A stretch of 64,000 nt of DNA, taken from positions 372,001 through 436,000 of the forward strand of contig NZ_FOKV01000003.1 in the NCBI RefSeq assembly GCF_900112105.1, in the 5' to 3' direction. This DNA comes from Zunongwangia mangrovi (GTDB lineage: Bacteria; Bacteroidota; Bacteroidia; Flavobacteriales; Flavobacteriaceae). A program made the position numbers and the translations under genes. The notes beneath the pieces are model-generated. The model did not search any database. It saw only the letters and a list, made by a program, of their open reading frames with translations, and was not told the DNA's origin. How positions within the stretch are numbered: position 1 is the stretch's first letter; every line of letters begins with the position of its first letter. Below are positions 1-7,390 of the stretch, in pieces.

Positions 1-5
1 GGATC

Positions 6-44
6 GAATCCGCTTTCTATTTTCAGGAAGCGGATTCTTTTTTT
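6..44 (+). terminator. Rho-independent terminator of an upstream gene
   Basis: A perfect 10-bp inverted repeat (GAATCCGCTT at 6-15, AAGCGGATTC at 28-37) is followed by a run of seven T. It ends whatever gene lies left of the window. The T-run overlaps the -33 element of the next promoter. Confidence 0.8.
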
Positions 45-74
45 GCATTCCCCTGAAATTATAAAGTATCTTTG
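43..74 (+). promoter_or_regulatory. Bacteroidota-type promoter for the CvfB-like gene
   Basis: TTG at 43-45, a 21-base spacer and TATCTTTG at 67-74 match the Bacteroidota sigma consensus TTG-N19-21-TAnnTTTG. The start codon at 92 follows closely, so the leader is very short. Confidence 0.7.
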
Positions 75-91
75 TCATCTAAATTTATGTT

Positions 92-925
92 ATGCTGAAT
101 ATTGGCGAAAATCATCGTTTAATTATTGATCGTGAAACCGAACCTGGTTTGTTTCTTAAGAATGCTGAAGGAGACGAGGTTTTATTACCTAATAAATATA
201 TTCCGAAGGAATTTCAATTAGAAGATGAAATTGAGGTTTTTGTGTACCTGGATCATTCAGAGCGTCCGGTGGCAACTACTTTAGAACCTTACGTGAAATT
301 AGACGAATTTGCCTTTTTAGAATGTGTAGAAACCACAGATTTTGGTGCTTTTTTAGATTGGGGATTAGAGAAACATCTTTTTGTTCCGTTTAAAGAACAG
401 GTGTATCCTATGCAAAAAGGACATCGTTATTTGATCTTTTGCTATTTAGATGAAGACACAAATCGGTTGGTAGCTTCAAGTAAAGTTCATGCTTATTTAG
501 ACAATTCAGATCTTACAATAAAACCTTTCGAAGAAGTAGATCTTATCGTGAGCAATAAAACAGATCTTGGCTATAACGTGATCATCAATGAAATTCATTT
601 AGGCCTGGTGTATAACGATGATGTTTTTCAGCCCATAGAAATTGGCGACCGTATTAAAGGATTTATAAAGAAAACTCGAAAAGACGGCAAGATCGATGTT
701 ACGCTGCAACGTCCTGGTTACAGAAGTATAGAGCCAAATGCGCAGGCAATTTTAGATGAACTGCAAAATCAAAACGGATTTTTAAATATCACAGATAAAT
801 CTTCGCCTGAAAAAATAAAAGCCGTGTTTAAAATGAGTAAAAAGAGTTTTAAACGTGCTGCTGGAAATCTTTATAAACAACGCCAAATCGATATAAAAGA
901 AGACGGAATTTACCTGAAAAATTAA
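92..925 (+). CDS. S1-type RNA-binding protein, CvfB/YitL family
   Basis: Predicted 277-residue cytoplasmic protein of the CvfB family (S. aureus virulence regulator CvfB, B. subtilis YitL), which binds RNA through tandem S1-like beta barrels and ends in a winged-helix domain. The sequence shows repeated S1-like stretches (around residues 65-130 and 140-205, the second closing with 'KTRKDGKIDVTLQRPG') and a C-terminal basic helix-turn-helix segment (about 215-275). The length is usual for the family. The ATG at 92 is the only good start; an ATG at 87 is out of frame. A consensus promoter lies just upstream and the gene is probably monocistronic, with a convergent gene 15 bases past its stop. 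Its specific RNA target cannot be seen. Confidence 0.85.
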   Translation: MLNIGENHRLIIDRETEPGLFLKNAEGDEVLLPNKYIPKEFQLEDEIEVFVYLDHSERPVATTLEPYVKLDEFAFLECVETTDFGAFLDWGLEKHLFVPFKEQVYPMQKGHRYLIFCYLDEDTNRLVASSKVHAYLDNSDLTIKPFEEVDLIVSNKTDLGYNVIINEIHLGLVYNDDVFQPIEIGDRIKGFIKKTRKDGKIDVTLQRPGYRSIEPNAQAILDELQNQNGFLNITDKSSPEKIKAVFKMSKKSFKRAAGNLYKQRQIDIKEDGIYLKN

Positions 926-939
926 GTTCTTTTGATTTT

Positions 940-1449
940 TTAGTAATAATATCTGCTACTACGGCGATAAGAATAGGGTCTTGAATACATACTATTCATT
1001 GTAGAATTATACAATGAGTTGTGATAGCGGTGAAAAGGATTACTACTAAAATTAGTATTGTTATTATTGAAGTTATTAATGCCGGTATTCAACTGGTCCT
1101 GCTGGTTGTTACCTGTAAGCTGAATTGCTTTTTCTTCCTTTGGTTCTGTTTGTGGTAAACTAATATTGGCCAGGCGTTTGGCTTTTGCCAGTTCTCTTTG
1201 TCGATTTTCTTCGCGAATAATGCCTACCATATCAAATTCTTCACGTTCGTTTTGTACACCAATAAAAGTACCGCTTGGCAAATTAGGATCGTAAACTAAA
1301 AATTGATTGGGTCTTAGATCGGTTAGCACCGGTGGTAGAAATTTGTCTTGATCTAGTTCTAAAACAACAGTTTCTTTTGCAGAGATTTCCTGCGCGAATG
1401 ATACCGTGTTTATCGTTAGTAGAAAAAGGATGCTAAGAAGATGTTTCAT
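940..1449 (-). CDS. Secreted hypothetical protein with Asn-rich tail
   Basis: I do not recognise a family. The 169-residue product begins with a clear signal peptide (residues 1-20, cleavage likely after 'SFA'), so it is exported to the periplasm or beyond. The mature part has a short ordered-looking segment (about 21-95), a charged stretch rich in Arg, Glu and Lys, an Asn/Gln-rich stretch (about 112-140) and a C-terminal tail rich in Tyr, Ser and Arg ending in YYY. Low-complexity polar tails of this kind are often disordered. It converges on the CvfB-like gene and is divergent from the GLPGLI gene. TAATTTTG (reverse strand, 1517-1524) could be its -7 element, without a clear -33 element. Confidence 0.7.
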   Translation of the reverse strand: MKHLLSILFLLTINTVSFAQEISAKETVVLELDQDKFLPPVLTDLRPNQFLVYDPNLPSGTFIGVQNEREEFDMVGIIREENRQRELAKAKRLANISLPQTEPKEEKAIQLTGNNQQDQLNTGINNFNNNNTNFSSNPFHRYHNSLYNSTMNSMYSRPYSYRRSSRYYY

Positions 1450-1682
1450 TAAACCTGGACGTTTCTAAAACCTGTTTCAAAAATTATGCTAAACTTAAAA
1501 CAGACAGCGCTAAATTCAAAATTAAGAATCAAATTTTTATAGATAACCGATATTGTTGATTTTTAGTACACAAATTTAAAATTCGAGGCCGAATTTTTTA
1601 AAATAAATCTGATAATTAGATTCTTATGCTTAGATATTTTATATATTCCAATTTCTTTCTAACTATTAATCATCAACTCATC

Positions 1683-2429
1683 ATGAAAATATTAGGCTAT
1701 TTCTCGATAGTATTAATTTTATTATTCGGTTTAAATTCGGTGTATGCCCAGCAAACCTCAGGAATAGTAAAATATAAAGGAGTAATAAATGAAGATTTCA
1801 GGAATAAATTTTTAGAAGAATTCAAGAAGAAAAAAGATGTTGCTCCAGAGATTAGAAAAGGTGTCGTGGAAATGTACTTAAATGCTGAAGAAGACAATTA
1901 CGAACTTCATTTTAAGGGTCAGGAATCCTATCTTCATTATGTTGAACATCTTGAAAATGAAAATAGAAATACCGTGAAAATCGGAAGTAAGGCAGGAACT
2001 AGTGATTTTTATGTAAATCTAGATGACAAAAAGATCATTAAAAAAACTTCAATGATGGGGCTTTTAAATTATGAGGAGATAAGCTGGGAAGTAAAAAACG
2101 AGAGCAAAGAAATTGGAGATTACAAATGCTTTAAAGCTGAGGGCATCGAAAAAAAATATCTGCGTGATGGGAAGATTGAAGAAGAACCTGTTGTTGCCTG
2201 GTTTGCACCAGAAATCCCATTGCAATTTGGGCCACATAATTATAATGGGCTTCCAGGCTTGATCTTAAGAATAGACAAGGAAGAGTTTTCTATTATAGCT
2301 ACTGAAATTATGCTGAATCCAGAAGAAAAAATTAAGATCGATCCTGTAAAAGATGATGCTAAGATTCGCTCAAGAAAGGAAGCTTACCAAATGGCAACAG
2401 AATACTATAACGACACCTACGGAAATTAA
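1683..2429 (+). CDS. GLPGLI family secreted protein
   Basis: Exported protein of the GLPGLI family (TIGR01200), known mainly from Bacteroidota and of unknown function. The name-giving motif is present as 'YNGLPGLILRI' in the C-terminal third. The reading frame is open from 1626, but the ATG at 1683 is preferred because it puts a proper signal peptide (Lys, hydrophobic core, 'VYAQ' cleavage site) at the N-terminus, giving 248 residues. The mature part is a Lys/Glu-rich beta-type sequence, as usual for the family. A DUF2059 gene follows 87 bases later in the same direction; a shared transcript is possible but not shown. Confidence 0.85.
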   Translation: MKILGYFSIVLILLFGLNSVYAQQTSGIVKYKGVINEDFRNKFLEEFKKKKDVAPEIRKGVVEMYLNAEEDNYELHFKGQESYLHYVEHLENENRNTVKIGSKAGTSDFYVNLDDKKIIKKTSMMGLLNYEEISWEVKNESKEIGDYKCFKAEGIEKKYLRDGKIEEEPVVAWFAPEIPLQFGPHNYNGLPGLILRIDKEEFSIIATEIMLNPEEKIKIDPVKDDAKIRSRKEAYQMATEYYNDTYGN

Positions 2430-2516
2430 TTCAAGAGAAATTAAAATTCCTGCTAAAAACTTCGAATTTAAAAAATAAAGCTACTTTAGTCGCGAATATA
2501 AACACCAAACCTAATC

Positions 2517-2924
2517 ATGAAAAAGTTAGTATTTATCCTATTTGTAATTTTAGGAACCAGCGCTTTTGCACAGGAAATAGAAGGAGATTCTTTTCAGAAA
2601 AAAGCAGTAAAATTAATCGAATTAACCTCTGGGCAACAATTCGAGATCATTAGCGAGCCTATCGTAAATCAAATTCCAGAAGGAAACCGTGAAGATTTTA
2701 AAAAAGAACTTAAAGCGAGCCTTAAAGGTCTTTATGTAAAATTAGCTGAGATTTATCGTGAAGAGTTCACAGAAGAGGAGTTAGACGAAATTCTTGCTTT
2801 CTACGACACACCAGTCGGGAAGAAAATGGTAGATACGACTCCAAAAGTTATGCAAAAAGCGATGACCGTAGGTCAGCAATGGGGTATGGAGCTTCAGTCG
2901 ATTATGGCAAAATATATGCAGTAA
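2517..2924 (+). CDS. DUF2059 domain secreted protein
   Basis: A 135-residue exported protein. Residues 1-18 form a signal peptide ending 'AFAQ'. The rest matches the DUF2059 pattern: an N-terminal helix pair, then 'FTEEELDEILAFYDTPVGKK' followed by a Met-rich amphipathic helix ('KVMQKAMTVGQQW'). The domain is widespread in Gram-negative periplasmic proteins; its function is unknown. A terminator follows at 2945, so the transcript ends here. Confidence 0.85.
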   Translation: MKKLVFILFVILGTSAFAQEIEGDSFQKKAVKLIELTSGQQFEIISEPIVNQIPEGNREDFKKELKASLKGLYVKLAEIYREEFTEEELDEILAFYDTPVGKKMVDTTPKVMQKAMTVGQQWGMELQSIMAKYMQ

Positions 2925-2944
2925 AAGCTAAAATTCTAAAATTA

Positions 2945-2974
2945 AAAACCTGGTTTTTATAACCGGGTTTTTTT
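2945..2974 (+). terminator. Terminator after the DUF2059 gene
   Basis: AAAACCTGGTT and AACCGGGTTTT form an 11-bp stem with one G-T pair around a five-base loop, followed by a T-run. Confidence 0.75.
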
Positions 2975-3158
2975 ATGGCCTTTTTTAAGAAAATAAATCT
3001 ATGCGCTTTTAGAAAATAGAGAGGAGACCAGATTTAATATTCATTTCTGAATTAAAATACTAATCGATGAAAGCTGAAAGCTCTTAAATATCATACTGTA
3101 AACTTTCACTTTATAAACTGCGCGCAAAACCTTATTTTTACTTCATAAATTTTATAAT

Positions 3159-3998
3159 ATGGAAAAAGCCGACTGGAAAACAGTTAAGGAATACGACGAT
3201 ATCACTTATAAAAAGAGTAATGGTGTTGCAAGAATTGCATTTAACCGTCCAGAAGTTCGTAATGCGTTTAGGCCAAAGACAACCAGCGAATTATTAGATG
3301 CTTTTCAAGATGCGCACGAAGATACTTCTATAGGTGCTGTGCTACTTTCTGCAGAAGGACCTTCACCAAAAGATGGCGTGTATTCTTTTTGTAGTGGTGG
3401 CGATCAGAAAGCCAGAGGTCACCAGGGATATGTAGGAGAAGATGGATATCACCGTTTAAATATTTTAGAAGTACAGCGTTTAATTCGTTTTATGCCAAAA
3501 GCGGTAATTTGCGTAGTGCCCGGCTGGGCTGTTGGTGGTGGTCACAGTTTGCACGTAGTTTGTGATATCACTTTGGCGAGTAAAGAACATGCGATCTTTA
3601 AACAAACAGATGCAGATGTTACCAGTTTCGATGCAGGTTATGGATCTGCTTATTTAGCGAAAATGGTCGGGCAAAAGAAGGCTCGTGAGATTTTCTTTTT
3701 AGGCCGAAATTATTCAGCGCAGGAAGCTTACGAAATGGGAATGGTAAATGCTGTGATTCCGCATGAAGAATTAGAAGATACCGCTTACGAGTGGGCGCAG
3801 GAGATTCTTGCAAAATCACCAACTTCAATTAAAATGCTAAAGTTTGCCATGAATTTAACTGATGATGGAATGGTAGGACAACAGGTTTTTGCTGGCGAAG
3901 CCACACGTTTAGCTTATATGACAGATGAAGCTAAAGAAGGCCGTAACGCATTTTTGGAAAAAAGAAAGCCAAATTTCGAGAAAAAATGGATTCCGTAG
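3159..3998 (+). CDS. menB: 1,4-dihydroxy-2-naphthoyl-CoA synthase (MenB)
   Basis: Crotonase-fold enzyme that cyclises o-succinylbenzoyl-CoA to 1,4-dihydroxy-2-naphthoyl-CoA in menaquinone synthesis. At 279 residues it has the usual MenB length. MenB-specific features are 'FNRPEVRNAFRP' near the N-terminus, the oxyanion-hole loop 'FCSGGDQKARG', the active-site segment 'TSFDAGYGSAYLAK' and the C-terminal 'EGRNAFLEKRKPNF' that reaches into the neighbouring subunit. No other men gene is in the window. Its last 13 bases overlap the start of a PH-domain gene, which points to a shared transcript and perhaps translational coupling. Confidence 0.95.
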   Translation: MEKADWKTVKEYDDITYKKSNGVARIAFNRPEVRNAFRPKTTSELLDAFQDAHEDTSIGAVLLSAEGPSPKDGVYSFCSGGDQKARGHQGYVGEDGYHRLNILEVQRLIRFMPKAVICVVPGWAVGGGHSLHVVCDITLASKEHAIFKQTDADVTSFDAGYGSAYLAKMVGQKKAREIFFLGRNYSAQEAYEMGMVNAVIPHEELEDTAYEWAQEILAKSPTSIKMLKFAMNLTDDGMVGQQVFAGEATRLAYMTDEAKEGRNAFLEKRKPNFEKKWIP

Positions 3999-4510
3999 AG
4001 ACACCATTCAGCAATAATACGATCGATATAGCTACACTGCCAGATTTTGAGCAGGTAAGCCTTAATCCTGTTCGTAAAAAACTATTAACCAAACATTTGT
4101 TGCAAACAGGTGTTTGGTTTGTAATCGTTATTGCTTTTAGTGTTTTTATGTATTTTCAAGATGAAATTTTGGTTGGAGGTATAATTAGCGGAATTTTAAT
4201 TCTGTTTTTAATATTTGTGGTTTTCAATTTCATCAAAAAACAGTCGCGCTACGCTTATGCGATAAGAGAAAAAGATCTAATTTATAAACGCGGATTTTTG
4301 TTAAGTAAAACTACGGTGGTTTCTTTCAACAGGATTCAGCATGTATCTATAAATCGCAGTGTTTTAGATAAGTGGTTGGCTCTTTCAACCCTTAAAATTT
4401 TCACTGCCGGTGGAAGCGGTAGCGATGTAAAGATTCCCGGTTTAGATCCAACAGTTGCCGAAAAGCTTAAAGAAGCCCTGGCAGGTAAAATTGCCAACGA
4501 AAATGTCTAA
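3986..4510 (+). CDS. PH domain-containing membrane protein, YdbS-like
   Basis: A 174-residue membrane protein with two transmembrane helices (about residues 36-56 and 62-84) followed by a bacterial pleckstrin-homology domain of the bPH2/DUF304 type (about 88-170; 'YAYAIREKDLIYKRGFLL' and 'FNRIQHVSINRS'). In B. subtilis the YdbS/YdbT pair of such proteins is linked to bacteriocin resistance; whether that holds here is unknown. The start overlaps menB by 13 bases, and the stop overlaps the next start by 8 bases (ATGTCTAA), so the three genes look like one operon. Confidence 0.8.
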   Translation: MDSVETPFSNNTIDIATLPDFEQVSLNPVRKKLLTKHLLQTGVWFVIVIAFSVFMYFQDEILVGGIISGILILFLIFVVFNFIKKQSRYAYAIREKDLIYKRGFLLSKTTVVSFNRIQHVSINRSVLDKWLALSTLKIFTAGGSGSDVKIPGLDPTVAEKLKEALAGKIANENV

Positions 4511-6035
4511 GGCTTTTAGCATACCGCAACGGCAATCTGCAGTGGGAATTTTACTCATTTTCACTTCTACACTTTATAAACTCATCAGGGGATTTTGGGC
4601 AGCTTTTGCCTATTTTATATTCAAAAGACCAGAGGGAGATATTTTACTCTACATCGTTCTAGGAGTTTCTGTGATCGTTGTTTTAGTCGCCATCTATAGT
4701 TATTTTGATTATCGAAAATTCCTTTTTCATATCGATTACGAAGCTGAAGAATTTATTCTGAAAAAGGGCGTTTTTAGCTCGGATTTTGTGTCGATTCCTT
4801 TTGATAAAATTCAGCAGGTAAACTTTAAAAGGGGAATTTTGCAGCGATTAGCCGGAGTTTATAGTTTGGTTGTAGATACTGCTGGAAGCAAGCAAAAGGA
4901 AGTTGAGATTAAAGCGGTGAATACTGAAGATGCGAATCAACTCGCTGATATTTTAAACAGCCTGAAAGAGGGAGGGAATGAAGACGCTGAAATTTTAGAT
5001 GAGACTCAAATTAATACTGAAGCTAAAACTGAAAAATCTCAGGAAGAAAAATGGACGTATCGTTTAAGCTTGGCAACCTTAATCAAAACAGGTTTAAGTA
5101 GTAATTTCTTTAGAGGTTTCGGACTTATTTTTGTGTTTATTTCTACGATTTTCAATGAGCTGAATCAGTTTTTTAAAGAAGAAACATCAGAGTGGGAATC
5201 GCAGTTTACTAAAGATATAGGCGGTGTAGCAACCGAGTCGATTTTGTTTATTTCCGGGCTTATTTTTTTACTGCTCGTATTAAGTATTTTTATTACAACT
5301 GCTGAGGTTTTTATTAAATATTTCAATCTTAATCTTACACAAACCAAAAGTAGTTTAGACCTGCAAATGGGCTTGCGTACCAATACGCGAGTTTCCTTAA
5401 AACCCATTCGAGTTCAGATTTTAAAGATCGTCACCAATCCAATACAAAGACACTTAAATTTGTATAAAGCCGGTTTATGGGTGGCTAGTAGCGAAGATAA
5501 TGATAAGAAAAGCGTGATTCAGATTCCGGGATTGGAAAAAGATACCATTCAGAAGATAAAATCCTTTCTTTATCAGTCTTCAAAAACCGAATCTGGAACT
5601 ATTTTTAAACCACATTGGGTAGAATTATCACGGCGTTTGATTATTGGCGCGATACCAGTGATTGCGACCGGGATCCTGCAATACTTCACTAATTTTATCG
5701 AATTTCAGTGGTGGATTTTAGTAGCTTCAGCGTATTTATTGATTTATGCAGTTTTTCAATTCAGAATATATAACTCGCTTAGTTTAAAAATAGGAGAGGA
5801 GTTTATTACAAAATCTTATTCTGCCTGGGATGAGACCATCGAAATCGTGGAAATCTACAAATTACAGGGAATAACAGTAAAACAACCTTTATGGTATAAA
5901 AAGCGAAATTTGGTACATATTGTTTTTCACAATGCTGCAGGTGATATTACATTTAGAGCCGTAGATAAGACGATTTTGCACAAAATGAACTATTGTCTTT
6001 ATGCTATAGAACGAACCAATATAGCCTGGATGTAA
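4503..6035 (+). CDS. Multi-PH-domain membrane protein, YdbT-like
   Basis: A 510-residue membrane protein of the YdbT type with several bPH2/DUF304 repeats (around residues 65-145, 285-355 and 435-505 of this start), each carrying a variant of 'FDKIQQVNFKRG' or 'PIRVQILK', separated by pairs of transmembrane helices. A charged linker of Glu, Lys and Thr (about 155-190) sits between the first two repeats. The frame is open from 4455, but the ATG at 4503 is chosen because it overlaps the upstream stop in the classical ATGTCTAA arrangement and leads directly into a hydrophobic segment. It probably works with the PH protein encoded just upstream. Confidence 0.75.
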   Translation: MSKAFSIPQRQSAVGILLIFTSTLYKLIRGFWAAFAYFIFKRPEGDILLYIVLGVSVIVVLVAIYSYFDYRKFLFHIDYEAEEFILKKGVFSSDFVSIPFDKIQQVNFKRGILQRLAGVYSLVVDTAGSKQKEVEIKAVNTEDANQLADILNSLKEGGNEDAEILDETQINTEAKTEKSQEEKWTYRLSLATLIKTGLSSNFFRGFGLIFVFISTIFNELNQFFKEETSEWESQFTKDIGGVATESILFISGLIFLLLVLSIFITTAEVFIKYFNLNLTQTKSSLDLQMGLRTNTRVSLKPIRVQILKIVTNPIQRHLNLYKAGLWVASSEDNDKKSVIQIPGLEKDTIQKIKSFLYQSSKTESGTIFKPHWVELSRRLIIGAIPVIATGILQYFTNFIEFQWWILVASAYLLIYAVFQFRIYNSLSLKIGEEFITKSYSAWDETIEIVEIYKLQGITVKQPLWYKKRNLVHIVFHNAAGDITFRAVDKTILHKMNYCLYAIERTNIAWM

Positions 6036-6093
6036 GAGCGCCAAATTCGTAGAATTGGACTCCGGATATTTTCGAAAAAAACAAAGATAAAAA

Positions 6094-6669
6094 ATGAAAG
6101 AAGCTGAGGAGTTTTGTCCTAAAAATAAAGAAGAATGGAGAAACTGGCTCAAGCGAAACCACGTTGATAAAAATGCAGTATGGTTAATCTTTTATAGAAA
6201 AACTTCCACTAAGTATAATTTAAGTTGGAGTGAATCTGTAGATGAATCTCTTTGTTTTGGTTGGATCGATAGTACAAAAAAGACAACTGATAACGAGAAG
6301 TATAAACAATATTTTACAAAGCGAAAAGCTAAAAGTAATTGGTCTAAAGTCAATAAAGAAAAGATTCAAAAATTAATCGATAATGGACTTATGGCTGAAG
6401 CCGGGTTGGCAAGTATTGAAATTGCGAAAGAAAATGGTTCCTGGACATTTTTGGATGATATTGAAAATCTTGAGATTCCAAATGACTTAATGCTGGAATT
6501 TTCCAAAAATGAAGGAACTTTGGAATATTTTGAAAGTATAAGTAAATCAGACAAAAAATCAATTTTATACTGGGTGAGTTTGGCTAAGAGAGAAAAGACC
6601 AGGCAAAAAAGAATCTTAGAAATCGTAGAAAATGCTCTTCAAAAAAATAAACCTAAGCAATTTCGATAA
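6094..6669 (+). CDS. YdeI/OmpD-associated family protein
   Basis: A 191-residue soluble protein of the YdeI family (sometimes called bacteriocin-protection or OmpD-associated). Typical features are an N-terminal 'EWRNWLKRNH', the conserved 'FGWIDS' core, the 'RKAKSNWSKVNKEK' segment and a basic C-terminal helix ('AKREKTRQKRILEIVENA'). No enzymatic role is established. It starts 58 bases after the PH-domain operon and may be read from the same transcript. YdeI-like and DUF1801 proteins, such as the one 243 bases downstream, share a related fold class; that link is an inference. Confidence 0.8.
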   Translation: MKEAEEFCPKNKEEWRNWLKRNHVDKNAVWLIFYRKTSTKYNLSWSESVDESLCFGWIDSTKKTTDNEKYKQYFTKRKAKSNWSKVNKEKIQKLIDNGLMAEAGLASIEIAKENGSWTFLDDIENLEIPNDLMLEFSKNEGTLEYFESISKSDKKSILYWVSLAKREKTRQKRILEIVENALQKNKPKQFR

Positions 6670-6810
6670 AAGTTCTAAAATTCTATTTTTAATACTTGGC
6701 CTTTTCTTGGAATTATAGGTCATCAAGAATTTCTGTTTTAATTGTTTCAGTCGCGATATCTATCTAAATTTTTCAAAATAAAGATGCTTTTTAAACAAAG
6801 CCATCACAAG

Positions 6811-6828
6811 TTGCCCTGAAGTAGTTTA
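6811..6828 (+). repeat. Copy of a dispersed repeat end
   Basis: TTGCCCTGAAGTAGTTTA matches 17 of 18 bases of 59222-59239, the right end of the palindromic repeat near the other edge of the window. The remainder of that repeat is not seen here, so this is a fragment at most. Confidence 0.4.
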
Positions 6829-6912
6829 GGTATACATAATACCGCCACAATATTAAATCACTTAAAAAAATTCAAAGTGAAATAAATTTCTGCGTACATT
6901 TAAAAAGTTTAA

Positions 6913-7341
6913 ATGAGAGAGATGATATTAAATACAGATGCAAGAGTAAATGCGGCTTTTGAGAATTATCCGGACTTCGTTCAAGATAAAATGCGAAAAC
7001 TTCGAGAATTGGTTATCGAAACAGCAGAAGAAATGAAGGATGTAGCTGTTTTGGAAGAAACTCTTAAATGGGGAGAACCAAGTTATGTTACAAAAAATGG
7101 AAGTACATTACGTATGGATTGGAAAACAAAAGCACCAGATCAATATGCATTATATTTTCAATGTACTACTAGATTGGTAGATACTTTTAGGTTAATTTTT
7201 GGTCAAAAATTTCAATTTGAGGGCAAAAGAGCCATCATCTTTAGAATAAATGATATAGTTCCCGAAACCGAATTAAAGGAATGTATAAAAGCCTGCTTTC
7301 GTTATCATAAGGTAAAAGACCAGCTAACTTTAGGAATATAA
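6913..7341 (+). CDS. DUF1801 domain-containing protein
   Basis: A 142-residue soluble protein with the DUF1801 (YdhG-like) pattern: an N-terminal helix 'VQDKMRKLRELVIETA', then 'EETLKWGEPSYVTKNGSTLRMDWK', a beta stretch ('QYALYFQCTTRLVDTFR') and a C-terminal helix 'ELKECIKACFRYHK'. The biochemical role is unknown. The start could also be the ATG at 6922. The 243 bases upstream carry a repeat fragment but no promoter I can name. A short inverted repeat follows the stop. Confidence 0.8.
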   Translation: MREMILNTDARVNAAFENYPDFVQDKMRKLRELVIETAEEMKDVAVLEETLKWGEPSYVTKNGSTLRMDWKTKAPDQYALYFQCTTRLVDTFRLIFGQKFQFEGKRAIIFRINDIVPETELKECIKACFRYHKVKDQLTLGI

Positions 7342-7343
7342 AA

Positions 7344-7364
7344 AGCCGCTAAAAATTAACGGCT
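7344..7364. terminator. Possible weak terminator between convergent genes
   Basis: AGCCGCTAA and TTAACGGCT form a stem with one mismatch around a three-base loop between the stops of the DUF1801 gene and the E1 gene. A second inverted repeat (AAAATTGATG at 7377, CATCAATTTT at 7394) overlaps the end of the E1 gene. Neither has a strong T-run. Confidence 0.4.
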
Positions 7365-7390
7365 CTGTTATTATTGAAAATTGATGATTT

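Noticed and set aside
1-27. Possible 3' end of a tRNA (GGATCGAATCC resembles a T-arm)
   Set aside because: The T-loop would begin with A instead of T, the acceptor part would be AT-only, and no CCA follows; the sequence is fully explained by the terminator stem at 6-37.
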